Source: Tardiphaga sp. P9-11 (lineage in GTDB: Bacteria; Pseudomonadota; Alphaproteobacteria; Rhizobiales; Xanthobacteraceae). Taken from it: a DNA stretch of 64,000 bases. The position numbers and the translations under genes are program-made. Each line of letters opens with the position of its first letter. Position 1 is the first letter of the stretch. This document shows positions 46,536 through 58,309 of the stretch, piece by piece. The stretch lies in assembly GCF_008329525.1 (NCBI RefSeq), contig NZ_NPKQ01000014.1:1-64000 (forward strand). The letters run 5' to 3'. The notes under the pieces were generated by a model. It ran no database searches. It was not told where the DNA came from and worked only from the letters and a program-made list of their open reading frames with translations.

Positions 46536-47253
46536 GGAAACCGGCCCCCAGATAACTTTCGAGCACCCGCGGGTCGGCCACCACGTCCGACGGCTTGCCC
46601 TCCGCAATCTTGGCGCCGTGATGCAGCACCACCACCGTCGAGGCTACTTCCATAACGATCCGCATCACATGCTCGACCAGCAAAATCGTCAGCCCACTCT
46701 CCGCGAGCTTTTGCAGCACGCCGACCACGCCGGCCGCCTCGGTCGGCCGCAGACCTGCCATCACTTCGTCAAGCAGCAGCAATCTGGGGCGCGTCGACAA
46801 CGCTTTGGCCATTTCCAGCATTTTGCGATCAGGCAGCGTCAATTGATCGGTGCGCGCATTCGCCTTGCCGGCAAGGCCGACGCTTTCGAGCGACTCGTAG
46901 GCCTTGGCCCGCGCCTCCTTGACACTCGTCGTCCAGCTGAAGGCCCCCACCATGGCATTCTCCAGCACCGACATGTCCTTCATTGGCCGGACGATTTGAA
47001 ACGTCCGCGCTATGCCCATGCGACAGACCGTCTCGGGTGGCGTCCGTTCGATCGAACGCCCCTCAAACAGAACCTGTCCGCGGGTCGGGCTCAGCGCACC
47101 GGCAACGAGATTGAAGCATGTGGTCTTGCCCGCGCCATTCGGCCCGATCAGCGCGGTGATGCGGCCCGGCGCCAGCGCGAAGCTAACGTCATTGACGGCA
47201 ACCAATCCCTGGAAGGATTTGGTCAGGTTTTTCACTTCAAGCAGCGCGGTCAT
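46528..47253 (-). CDS. livG: Branched-chain-type ABC transporter ATPase LivG
   Basis: A 241-residue ATPase with Walker A GPNGAGKTTCFNL (near 36) and Walker B LLLLDEVMAGLRPTE (near 155). The signature region reads LTLPDRKMLEMAKAL instead of the usual LSYGQQRRLEIARAL, a variant that occurs in a LivG subgroup; with LivF supplying a normal signature, one composite site would be altered. The start at 47253 overlaps livM by 17 bp, which indicates tight coupling. Confidence 0.9.
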   Translation of the reverse strand: MTALLEVKNLTKSFQGLVAVNDVSFALAPGRITALIGPNGAGKTTCFNLVAGALSPTRGQVLFEGRSIERTPPETVCRMGIARTFQIVRPMKDMSVLENAMVGAFSWTTSVKEARAKAYESLESVGLAGKANARTDQLTLPDRKMLEMAKALSTRPRLLLLDEVMAGLRPTEAAGVVGVLQKLAESGLTILLVEHVMRIVMEVASTVVVLHHGAKIAEGKPSDVVADPRVLESYLGAGFHA

Positions 47254-48280
47254 TCTCGACCTCCCGCAGCTTCGATATCCGAACACGCGCCGGCAGTTGG
47301 ATCGCGCCATAAAGGCGAACCACCGCGGGCCAGATGCCATCAGGCAGAAACCAAACAACAAGGATCAGCACGGCCCCGTACGCGATGCTGTTCAATCCCG
47401 GAATGCCGAAACTGTCCCCGAGAGCACCCATGGCATGGTGAAGCGGTATGGCAGCCATCGAACCGACCAGCGGACCGAAGGCCGTGCCCAGTCCGCCCAC
47501 CACCGGGCCGATGAGCACATCGACGGAGATGCTCATACCCATGATCGAGTCCGGAAAGATCGCCCCCTGCACGAGTCCTAGCACGCCACCGCCGATCGCC
47601 GCCATTGCGGCTGAGATCGAAATCACTAAAATCTTGTGACGAAAGGTCTGAACGCCGAGCGCGCGCGCCGCGTCGTCGTCGTCCCTCATCGCGCGCCAGA
47701 CGTAACCTAGATAGGACCGCGAGATCATTTCCGTTCCCGCCACGCCGATGGCCGCGAGGGTAAGAGCGACGAAGTAATAGAACCGCGTGTCGCCTCGGAG
47801 CATGGCGATGTCCATCGAACCCGTCGGGGCCTGAAAGAAAAGGCCCTGCATCCCTCCTACATAGTCCCATCCGCCGAACATGATCCGAGCGAATTCAGCG
47901 GCAGCGATCGTAAGCAGCGCGAAGTAGATGCCGCGGACCTCGAAACGGAAGCTGAGCCATGCGAGCACAGCACCGATAAGACCGGCAATGGCCGCTCCCA
48001 GGATCAACCCGATCCACGGTGTGATGCCGTATTTGATGTTCAGGATCGCTACGCTATATGCGCCGATCCCGACAAACAGCGCGTGACCGATGGATAACTG
48101 CCCGCCGATCCCGAGCATGAGATTCCAGGACTGTCCCATAAACGTAAACAACAGGACGACCGTGAGGAGCGAAATGATGTAGGCATTTGATATACTACCC
48201 ACCATCGCAAGGATGGCGAAAACCAGAACGCCGGCACCCCATCGCTTCGGATCGCTGGTTTGATCAAACTTCTTTTGCAC
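47237..48280 (-). CDS. livM: Branched-chain-type ABC transporter permease LivM
   Basis: The 347-residue inner-membrane permease has about ten hydrophobic segments and the LivM hallmark GQSWNLMLGIGGQLSIGHALFVGIGAY (split here for length: GQSWNLMLGIGG, QLSIGHALFVGIG; residues about 48-74). The cytoplasmic coupling loop lies around SYLGYVWRAMRDDDDAARALG near 190. It overlaps livH and livG by 17 bp each. Confidence 0.91.
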   Translation of the reverse strand: MQKKFDQTSDPKRWGAGVLVFAILAMVGSISNAYIISLLTVVLLFTFMGQSWNLMLGIGGQLSIGHALFVGIGAYSVAILNIKYGITPWIGLILGAAIAGLIGAVLAWLSFRFEVRGIYFALLTIAAAEFARIMFGGWDYVGGMQGLFFQAPTGSMDIAMLRGDTRFYYFVALTLAAIGVAGTEMISRSYLGYVWRAMRDDDDAARALGVQTFRHKILVISISAAMAAIGGGVLGLVQGAIFPDSIMGMSISVDVLIGPVVGGLGTAFGPLVGSMAAIPLHHAMGALGDSFGIPGLNSIAYGAVLILVVWFLPDGIWPAVVRLYGAIQLPARVRISKLREVENDRAA

Positions 48281-49133
48281 CGAAAAAACCCCTCGGACGG
48301 AGAATTAAAATGATGATCAAGAGCGCGTAAGGGAGTGCCGTCTTCATCGACGGCGTGAACATCAACGCCGCTACCGCTTCGGCCACTCCGATCGTGAGCC
48401 CCCCCAAAAGAGCGCCGCCGAAACTGCCGAGACCACCGACAATCACTGTCACGAAGGCCAGAAGAGTAAAGTCGACCGCGAGATAAGGTTGTGCGTCGAA
48501 CAACGGTGAAATCAGCGCACCAGCGACTCCGGCGCAAGCGGAGCCGATACCAAAGGTCACGGCATACACGCGCGGAATATTGAGGCCGACGACCAACCCG
48601 CCCAAGCGGTTATCTGCGGCAGCCCGAAGCGATCGGCCGAATGCAGAATATTTCAGATAGGCGCTGAGAGCAGCGATCAGAACGCCGGCTGTAAGGGCGG
48701 CCTGGATCCGCGCCCAATCCAGCGTCAGCGGCCCCACCGCAACGGTCTGGAACGATAGCTGCGAGGCCGTCGGCCGCGGATCAGGACCAAACGAGACCAG
48801 CAGTACGCCGCTGAAGAGGAGCGACAGGCCGATGAAGACAATGAATTGATAGTGGTGCGGTCGATTGACGAACCGCTTCACGACCAATGCTTCCAAGAGA
48901 TATCCAAACAAGAACATAATCACTGCGGCGATCGCAGCGGCCGCGATGATCGGAATGTCCCAGATGCGGACGGTCCAGTATCCGATGTACACCCCGAACA
49001 CCACCATCTCTCCATGCGCAAAATTCACCACGCGCATGACGCCGAAGATAATGGTGAGGCCAAGCGCCACGAGCCCGTAAACCAGGCCGATAAGTACCCC
49101 GCTCGCAAGAACATTGAGCCAAAGCGACAACAT
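48264..49133 (-). CDS. livH: Branched-chain-type ABC transporter permease LivH
   Basis: A 289-residue inner-membrane permease with about eight hydrophobic segments. LivH hallmarks are GLVYGLVALGLTIIFGVMRVVNFAHGE at the N-terminus (residues about 16-42; VNFAHGE is diagnostic) and SLRAAADNRLGGLVVGLN as the coupling loop near 185. The start at 49133 fits the family; the frame is open to 49229. A 206-bp gap without a recognisable gene separates it from the flavin reductase upstream and could hold its own promoter. Confidence 0.91.
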   Translation of the reverse strand: MLSLWLNVLASGVLIGLVYGLVALGLTIIFGVMRVVNFAHGEMVVFGVYIGYWTVRIWDIPIIAAAAIAAVIMFLFGYLLEALVVKRFVNRPHHYQFIVFIGLSLLFSGVLLVSFGPDPRPTASQLSFQTVAVGPLTLDWARIQAALTAGVLIAALSAYLKYSAFGRSLRAAADNRLGGLVVGLNIPRVYAVTFGIGSACAGVAGALISPLFDAQPYLAVDFTLLAFVTVIVGGLGSFGGALLGGLTIGVAEAVAALMFTPSMKTALPYALLIIILILRPRGFFGAKEV

Positions 49134-49339
49134 CAGCACGCCCCCGCTGGTAGGTAGGTGAAGCAGCTTGCAGCGCGATCGCTTCGTCGATGACGGCGCG
49201 CCTCGCACGGCCGACACATCTCCAGACATGCCTGATCGGAAAGCTCACGGCTGGCCTCGATTGGAACGCTGCACTTTCCTGGCATATCAATCGGCTCCAT
49301 TCTGGTTGTATCCAAATCGGTACTGCGTAGATGCTCGGT

Positions 49340-49891
49340 TTATTTCGGAAGCGCCTTGGGCGCGGCGAAACATCCATCGACATAGACGAGCGGTTCGCCG
49401 CCTTTTCTCGTGGTTTGAGCCACGACCTCGCCGGTGAAGATGGTATGGCTGCCGGAGCTGTGTGCATTCACGACCCGGCAATCGAAGCTACAGATCGCGT
49501 CGATCAGACTTGGCGCTCCGGTTTTCAGATCGCACCAAAGGCCGTCCGCGAAGCGGATATCGCCTTTGCTTCCATCCTGACCAGAAAAGGTCAGAGCCAA
49601 GCCGAGATGTTCGATGCCCAGAATATTCCAGCAGAACGAGCCGTTGCTTTCTATCGTGTCATGCGCCCCCGCAGAGCGATTGACGCAGACCAGCACACTC
49701 GGCGGCTCGGTGGATAAAGAACAGCCCGCGGTCAGTGTCAGGCCGTGCCGATGAGGCATGCGGCCTGTCGTGACAATTGAAACAGCGCCCGGCACGTTGC
49801 GCATGGCGACGCGGAACTCAGCAGGATCGAAGGATGACGGATCGGAAGCTGAGGCTGCTGGCGCTTGCATAGGTGATACTCTTAGATTCAT
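49340..49891 (-). CDS. Flavin reductase family protein
   Basis: The 183-residue protein has the FMN-binding split-barrel fold of flavin reductases of two-component monooxygenases, with FRVAMRNVPGAVSIVTTG (about 26-43), GLTLTAGCSLSTEPPSVLVCVNRSAGAHD (about 50-80) and NILGIEH. It would supply reduced FMN to the LLM-class monooxygenase at 42912-44042 in the same cluster. It lies 74 bp after the VOC gene and 206 bp before livH, all on the minus strand. Confidence 0.87.
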   Translation of the reverse strand: MNLRVSPMQAPAASASDPSSFDPAEFRVAMRNVPGAVSIVTTGRMPHRHGLTLTAGCSLSTEPPSVLVCVNRSAGAHDTIESNGSFCWNILGIEHLGLALTFSGQDGSKGDIRFADGLWCDLKTGAPSLIDAICSFDCRVVNAHSSGSHTIFTGEVVAQTTRKGGEPLVYVDGCFAAPKALPK

Positions 49892-49965
49892 GTAAAAGAT
49901 GCGCCCCGATATCGTCGATGGTGACCGGCGTTGGTATCCGCCGTCTTATCTACTGAGCGTCTGAT

Positions 49966-50310
49966 CTATTTGATCGCCTGGTAGAACTGGATAACGTTGC
50001 CGCTCGGGTCGCGCACCTTCACCGCACGGCCGTGGCTGGCCATGTCGCGAATTGCCTCAACTTGAGCACCACCTGCTACGGCGCTCTCTATCGCGGCTTC
50101 CAGATTGTCGACATCAAACACCAGAACGGCATCTTGCAGTTGATCCGACACCGATTCAGCTGGGCTGGCGACACAGAAAGCCGCGGGATCGCTCACGAAT
50201 TGAATCCACTTTCCCGGGTCTGCAAAGCGCACCTTCAGACCCAGGCCTTCGTAGAACGAGGCCAGACGCTCTGGGTCGGCCGCTGTGAGATAAACTTGCT
50301 TGAGTTTCAC
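49966..50310 (-). CDS. VOC (glyoxalase/dioxygenase fold) protein
   Basis: A 114-residue single VOC domain with LKQVYLTAADPERLASFYEG at the N-terminus and VKVRDPSGNVIQFYQ at the end. The chosen GTG start at 50310 begins at the domain; an ATG at 50367 would add 19 residues with no family character. Metal-binding positions of glyoxalase I or extradiol enzymes are only partly present. It lies 235 bp downstream of mutB, so I considered methylmalonyl-CoA epimerase, but it lacks that enzyme's signature segments. Function unknown. Confidence 0.72.
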   Translation of the reverse strand: MKLKQVYLTAADPERLASFYEGLGLKVRFADPGKWIQFVSDPAAFCVASPAESVSDQLQDAVLVFDVDNLEAAIESAVAGGAQVEAIRDMASHGRAVKVRDPSGNVIQFYQAIK

Positions 50311-50545
50311 GTTCGAAATCCATTTGATCGATGCCCCCTGCAATGCGCATCGTCGATGGATATTCACCCTGGCCGTCCAGCATTAATGCTTGAACAGCGC
50401 GTGTCGCATGTCGTTCATAAGCATTTTATGCTGCCGCGGCGACATGCGGGAAATTCGGGCCTGCGCTTGCCCGGCGCGATGTTACAAACCTTCTTCGTCC
50501 GCGCACCGGCGGCGTAGCATCAGGCTGTCTTCAACGCGGCAGAAA

Positions 50546-52699
50546 TCAGGAGACAATAAGGTATCCGAGCCGCGCATTGAGCTTATGGACCAGTTCCTCC
50601 GCCGCTTCCGAGATCACGGTACCCGGCGGGAAGATCGCCTCGGCGCCGGCCTTGTAGAGTTCGTCGTAATCCTGCGGGGGGACGACGCCGCCGATGATGA
50701 TCATGATGTCCTCGCGGCCCTGCTTCTTCAGCGCGGCCTTCAATTCGGGGACTGCGGTGAGGTGGGCGGCGGCCAGCGACGACAGGCCGAGGATGTGCAC
50801 GTCGTTTTCGACAGCCTGACGCGCGGCCTCATCGGCGGTCGCGAATAGCGGCCCGATATCGACGTCGAAACCGACATCCGCGAAAGCGGACGCGATCACC
50901 TTCTGACCGCGGTCGTGGCCGTCCTGGCCGATTTTCGCGACGAGAATGCGCGGGCGGCGGCCCTCGGCGTCCTCGAAGGCGTCGATCAGCGCCTGAACTT
51001 TCGCGACGTTGTCATTCATGGTTGACGCCTCGCGCTTGTAGACACCGGTGATGGATTTGATCTCGGCGCGGTGGCGGCCGAACACCTTCTCCATCGCATC
51101 GGAGATTTCGCCGACGGTGGCCTTGGCCCGCGCGGCATCGATGGCCAGCGCCAGCAGGTTGCCGTTGCCGTCCTTGGCGCTGCGCGTCAGCGCCGCCAGC
51201 GCGGCATCGACGTCGGCCTGGCTGCGCTCGCCACGAAGCCTCTTCAATTTGTCGATCTGCAGCCGGCGCACGGTGGAGTTCTCCACCTTGAGCACGTCGA
51301 GCGCTTCTTCATTCTCCGGCTTGTATTTGTTGACACCGATCACCGCCTGGCGGCCGGCGTCGATGCGCGCCTGCGTCTTGGCCGAGGCTTCCTCGATGCG
51401 CAGCTTGGGCACGCCGGCCTCGATGGCCTTGGCCATGCCGCCGAGTTCTTCCACTTCCTGGATATGCGCCCAGGCCTTGGTGGCGAGGTCGTGGGTCAGG
51501 CGCTCGACGTAATAGGAGCCGCCCCATGGATCGATGATGCGGTTGGTGCCGGTTTCCTGCTGCAGAAAGAGCTGCGTGTTGCGCGCGATGCGCGCGGAGA
51601 AGTCGGTCGGCAGCGCCAGTGCCTCGTCGAGCGCATTGGTGTGCAGGGACTGGGTGTGGCCCTGCGTCGCCGCCATCGCCTCGATGGTGGTGCGCATCAC
51701 GTTGTTGTAGACGTCCTGCGCGGTCAGCGACCAGCCTGAGGTCTGGCAATGAGTGCGCAGCGACAGCGATTTCGGGTCCTTCGGATTGAACTGCGTCAGC
51801 AGCTTGGCCCAGAGCAGCCGCGCGGCGCGCATCTTGGCGACTTCCATGAAGAAGTTCATGCCGATCGCCCAGAAGAACGACAGCCGCGGCGCGAAGCGGT
51901 CGACATCGATGCCGGCGGCAAGACCCGCGCGCAGATATTCGACGCCGTCGGCGAGCGTGTAAGCGAGTTCGAGATCCTGCGTCGCGCCGGCTTCCTGCAT
52001 GTGATAGCCGGAGATCGAAATCGAATTGTACTTCGGCATCTTTTGCGAGGTGTAGGCAAAGATGTCCGAGATGATCCGCATCGAGGGCGTCGGCGGATAG
52101 ATATAGGTGTTGCGCACCATGAACTCTTTCAGAATGTCATTCTGAATGGTGCCTGTGAGCTTCTCCGGTGGCACGCCCTGTTCCTCGGCGGCAGCGACAT
52201 AAAGCGCGAGGATCGGCAGCACCGCGCCGTTCATGGTCATCGACACGCTCATCTGGTCGAGCGGAATGCCGGCGAACAGCGTGCGCATGTCGTAGATCGA
52301 ATCGATCGCCACGCCGGCCATGCCGACATCGCCCGACACGCGCGGATGATCTGAGTCATAGCCGCGATGGGTGGCGAGATCGAACGCGACCGAGAGACCC
52401 TTCTGGCCGGCGGCGAGATTGCGGCGATAGAAGGCGTTGGAATCCTCCGCGGTGGAGAACCCGGCATATTGCCGGATCGTCCAGGGCTGGTTGACATACA
52501 TGGTCGGGTAGGGGCCGCGCAGGAACGGCGCGATGCCCGGATAGGTGTCGAGGAAATCGATGCCCTTGACATCGTCCTCGCTGTAGCCCGGCTTCACCAG
52601 AATGCCTTCTGGCGTCAGCCACGGTTCGGCTGTGCCGGCAAAGACCGGGGCTGCGGTTGGGGTGAAAGCGATATCGGCGAAATTCGGAATCCTGGTCAT
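50546..52699 (-). CDS. mutB: Methylmalonyl-CoA mutase, catalytic large subunit
   Basis: The 717-residue enzyme interconverts (R)-methylmalonyl-CoA and succinyl-CoA with adenosylcobalamin. The N-terminal TIM-barrel has [20 protein letters not shown] (about 63-82) and [15 protein letters not shown] (about 107-121). The C-terminal cobalamin domain has DGHDRG at 593-598, where H595 is the lower cobalt ligand. It is the last gene of the pccB-pccA-mutA-mutB operon, 58 bp after mutA. Confidence 0.95.
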   Translation of the reverse strand: MTRIPNFADIAFTPTAAPVFAGTAEPWLTPEGILVKPGYSEDDVKGIDFLDTYPGIAPFLRGPYPTMYVNQPWTIRQYAGFSTAEDSNAFYRRNLAAGQKGLSVAFDLATHRGYDSDHPRVSGDVGMAGVAIDSIYDMRTLFAGIPLDQMSVSMTMNGAVLPILALYVAAAEEQGVPPEKLTGTIQNDILKEFMVRNTYIYPPTPSMRIISDIFAYTSQKMPKYNSISISGYHMQEAGATQDLELAYTLADGVEYLRAGLAAGIDVDRFAPRLSFFWAIGMNFFMEVAKMRAARLLWAKLLTQFNPKDPKSLSLRTHCQTSGWSLTAQDVYNNVMRTTIEAMAATQGHTQSLHTNALDEALALPTDFSARIARNTQLFLQQETGTNRIIDPWGGSYYVERLTHDLATKAWAHIQEVEELGGMAKAIEAGVPKLRIEEASAKTQARIDAGRQAVIGVNKYKPENEEALDVLKVENSTVRRLQIDKLKRLRGERSQADVDAALAALTRSAKDGNGNLLALAIDAARAKATVGEISDAMEKVFGRHRAEIKSITGVYKREASTMNDNVAKVQALIDAFEDAEGRRPRILVAKIGQDGHDRGQKVIASAFADVGFDVDIGPLFATADEAARQAVENDVHILGLSSLAAAHLTAVPELKAALKKQGREDIMIIIGGVVPPQDYDELYKAGAEAIFPPGTVISEAAEELVHKLNARLGYLIVS

Positions 52700-52757
52700 G
52701 TCCAGCCTTCGTGATTGAAGGGGTGCGTGCCAACGTGATCGATGATATTGGCCGATA

Positions 52758-54616
52758 TCATGTCAACTCACCGAAGGCGTCGGTTAGAACGCCGAGTGCA
52801 TCCTTGCCGGCAAAGATGAAGTCCTGCACGCCAGCTGCACGCAGCTCGGCCTCAAGATCACCGGGGTTACCGGCGAGATAGATATGGCGAGCACCCGCCG
52901 CCTGTAGCGCGTTCGCCGCTGCCGCGGCATGAGCGGGATATTGCTTGTCCGAGGAGCACAGACAAGCGATTGCCAGCCCCGTCGCCTTGAATGCGTTAGC
53001 TAAGGCTGCGGGATCGGCGAAGCCCTCGCTATGGACGGCCTCGATGCCCCCGGTTTCGAAGAAGCCCTTGGCGAAGCTCGCGCGTGCGGTGAAATCGGCG
53101 GACGTGCCGAGATTGGCGAGAAACACCTGCGGCCGCACACCGTTGCGGGCGAGCAGCTGATCGGATTTGTCGCGCAGCGCCTCGAACGGTTCGGCAAGGC
53201 GGATCGGCTCCAGCGGCGGAAACTTGATCTCGTTGTCGTCACGGCGTCTCGCGAAGATCCGCTTGGCCTTCAACACCGCAGCGCGGGTTTCGTGCAGATT
53301 GGGGAACTCGCTAGTGCCGGTCAGGACATCGATGCGCTTGCCGACAGCGGCTTGGCGCGCGGCGCCGGTAACTGCGACCTTCGACTGGATCAGATTGGCG
53401 CTAAGAGCGGCGAAGGCGCCGCCGGCTTTCTCGATCTCTTGGAACAACGCCCATGCCGCGTCGCAGAATTCGCGTGTCAGTGTTTCGATGCCGCCAGCAC
53501 CAGCGGCAGGATCGGTGACCTTGGCGAGATTGGCCTCTTCCAGCAGGATCAGCTGCGTGTTGCGCGCGATGCGGCGAGCGCCAGAATCCGGCAGGCCGAG
53601 CGCGAGCGTATGAGGCAGCACGCAGACCGAGTTGGCGCCAGCAAGCCCGGCGGAAAATGTCGCCATGGTGGCGCGCAGCATGTTCACCGCGGAATCGCGC
53701 TGGGTCATCATGCGCCATGCGGTTTCTGCGGCAATAAAGAGCGGCTTCGGCCTCACCCCACAACCTTCCTCGATACGCGCCCACAACAAGCGCAGAGAGC
53801 GAAATTTTGCCATCGTTAGAAACTGGTCGGCATCAGAGGCAAGGCGCGCATAGACCATGCACCGCGCCATCTCCAGCGCAAAGCCGGCTCCGTCGAGCTT
53901 GCGCAGATAGGCCAGCATCACCGCCAATGTGTAAGCGAGTTCCTGCACCTCCGAGCCGCCGGCATCATGGATGACGCGGCCATCGGCGACCATGAACGGG
54001 CCCCTAAAACCGTCATCGTCGAGCTTCCTCACCACATCGGTGACAGCAGGCGCGATCTCGTCGCAGTCCTGGACGCCCGCGCCCCACACCGCGCAGGCGC
54101 CGATCGGATCGAGGCCGAAACGGATGTCGCACTTTTTTGGATCAAAGCCCTGGACCTTGATGGCGTCGGCGAGCCAGGTCGCTGCCATGCGCGATTGCGG
54201 GCCGGCATGAAGTTCGAAGCCAACGCCGGCGTCGGGATAGATGCCGTTGAGCAAAGTCGAGATGCTGTCCTGGTTGGCCGGCAGGCCGAAGCCGCGGGCG
54301 CCAATGGCACCTTCAAGCACCAATGCGAGACCGGTGGCACCGTTTTCGAGATCGTGCAGCGCCTGCCCGTTCGACGCGGCGGCGTCGGGATGATCGATCC
54401 GCTGCATGATCTGCCATGGTGCGGCAGCGGGGCGGCCGGCGATCGATTGCACATCGACCGCACGTTCATAGAGCGGACGGGTGGCAATGCCGTTATAGGT
54501 CTTGCCGATCAGCTTCTCGAACGGTGCACCTTTGAGCACGCCATCCACCAGTTTGCGCCACTGGGCAGCGTCGAAGTGGGCCCATTCCGGGCGTATAAAT
54601 CTATCGTCACGATGGT

Positions 54617-54620
<4 letters not shown>
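52758..54620 (-). CDS. mutA: Methylmalonyl-CoA mutase, small subunit
   Basis: A 620-residue non-catalytic partner of MutB. It keeps the mutase barrel fold in divergent form (ATRPLYERA near 46, and [28 protein letters not shown] near 355-382) but its C-terminal cobalamin-like domain has no DxHxxG motif ([17 protein letters not shown] instead), so it does not bind B12. Two-subunit mutases are common in proteobacteria and actinobacteria. Its start overlaps the pccA stop by 4 bp (ATGA). Confidence 0.9.
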
Positions 54621-56640
<2,020 letters not shown>

Positions 56641-56644
<4 letters not shown>

Positions 56645-58185
56645 AACGGCATATTGTCGTGCTTCTTCATCGGCACTTCCAGATGCTTGTCCTTCAGCAT
56701 CGCCAGCGCGCGGGCGATGCGCTTGCGGGTGGAGTGCGGCATGATCACGTCGTCGATATAGCCGCGCTCGGCGGCGACGAAGGGTGACAGGAAGCGGTCT
56801 TCATATTCCTTGGTGCGCGCGGCAATCTTGTCGGCGTCGCCAATGTCCTGGCGGAAGATGATCTCCACCGCGCCCTTGGCGCCCATCACGGCGATCTGCG
56901 CGGTCGGCCAGGCATAGTTCATGTCGGCGCCGATTTCCTTCGAGGCCATCACGTCGAAGGCGCCGCCATAGGCCTTGCGGGTGATCACGGTCACCAAAGG
57001 GACGGTGCACTGGCTGTAGGCGAACAGCAGCTTGGCGCCGTGTTTGATGAGGCCACCATATTCCTGCGCGGTGCCCGGCAGGAAACCCGGCACGTCGACG
57101 AAGGTCACGATCGGAATGTTGAAGGCGTCGCAGAAGCGTACGAAGCGCGCAGCCTTGCGCGAAGCGTCGCTGTCGAGCACGCCGGCCAGCACCATCGGCT
57201 GGTTGGCGACGAAGCCCACCGTCTTGCCGGCGATGCGGCCAAAACCTGTGACGATGTTCTTGGCGAAGGTTTCCGCGATCTCGAAGAAGTCGCCCTCGTC
57301 CACGATCTTCAGGATCAGCTCCTTCATGTCATAGGGCTTGTTGGGATTGTCGGGGATCAGCGTGTCGAGCGACAAATCCGTGCGCTCGATGTCGTCGAAG
57401 CTCGGCCATTCCGGCACGCCTTCGGTGTTGTTGGCTGGCAGGAAGTCGATCAGCCGGCGCATCTGCAACAGCGTCTCGACGTCATTCTCGAAGGCGCCGT
57501 CGGCGATCGAGGATTTCGTCGCATGCACGCTGGCGCCGCCGAGTTCCTCGGCGGTGACCACCTCATTGGTGACGGTCTTCACCACGTCCGGGCCGGTGAC
57601 GAACATGTAGCTGGTGTTCTTCACCATGAAGATGAAGTCGGTCATGGCCGGCGAGTAGACGTCGCCGCCGGCGCAGGGGCCCATGATGACCGAGATCTGC
57701 GGGATCACGCCCGAGGCCTGCACGTTGCGGCGGAATACGTAGGAGTAACCGGCGAGCGCCGCGACGCCCTCCTGGATGCGCGCGCCACCCGCGTCATAGA
57801 GACCGATGATCGGCGCCCGCGCCTTCATCGCCATGTCCTGCAGCTTGGTGATCTTGAGCGCGTGGGTCTCGGATAGCGAGCCACCGAACACGGTAAAATC
57901 CTTGGCGAAGACGAAGGTCTTGCGGCCGTTGACGGTGCCCCAGCCAGTGACGACGCCGTCGCCGGGAATCCTGGACTTATCCATGCCAAATTCCACGGAG
58001 CGGTGTTCGACGAACATGTCGAACTCCTCGAACGACCCCTTGTCGAGCAGCAGCTCAATGCGCTCGCGGGCGGTCAGCTTGCCCTTGCTGTGCTGCGACT
58101 CGATGCGCTTCTCGCCGCCGCCCAGTTTGGCGCCTGCCCGACGCGCTGCGAGTGATTCCATGGTCGTCGTCAATCGCCGCTCCAC
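56641..58185 (-). CDS. pccB: Propionyl-CoA carboxylase beta subunit
   Basis: A 514-residue carboxyltransferase. The N-terminal [20 protein letters not shown] and [17 protein letters not shown] segments, then [16 protein letters not shown] near 170 and [16 protein letters not shown] near 372, identify PccB rather than acetyl- or methylcrotonyl-CoA carboxylases. It is the first gene of the pcc-mut operon. The 122-bp gap to the divergent ScfR-type regulator carries a repeat cluster that is the probable operator. An internal start at 58161 is possible. Confidence 0.94.
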
Positions 58186-58279
58186 GCTGTTCCGGTTTGC
58201 AAGATCTGAGCGTGTCGCACTACTTCAGCGAGAACGTCAGGAACAGAGTTGAACGGGCGCATATGAGCATGTTATGAAA

Positions 58280-58309
58280 TTGCGAATTGCAATTTGCGAA
58301 TTTGCGAAT
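58280..58309. promoter_or_regulatory. TTGCRAAT repeat cluster, probable ScfR operator
   Basis: Four copies of TTGCGAAT or TTGCAATT begin at 58280, 58287, 58294 and 58302, that is, every 7 or 8 bp. The family regulator PccR is known to bind TTTGCAAA-like sites before propionyl-CoA genes; these repeats resemble that core. The last copy overlaps the proposed regulator start codon at 58308, so binding should block its own expression as well as act on pccB about 95 bp away. Confidence 0.65.

Noticed and set aside
49134-49339. Small open frames on both strands between livH and the flavin reductase gene
   Set aside because: None has recognisable protein character or a ribosome binding site; treated as an untranslated or promoter region.
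49966-50310. VOC protein as methylmalonyl-CoA epimerase for the mut operon
   Set aside because: The segments typical of the epimerase are missing and a 235-bp gap separates it from mutB; it fits the flavin-monooxygenase cluster at least as well.
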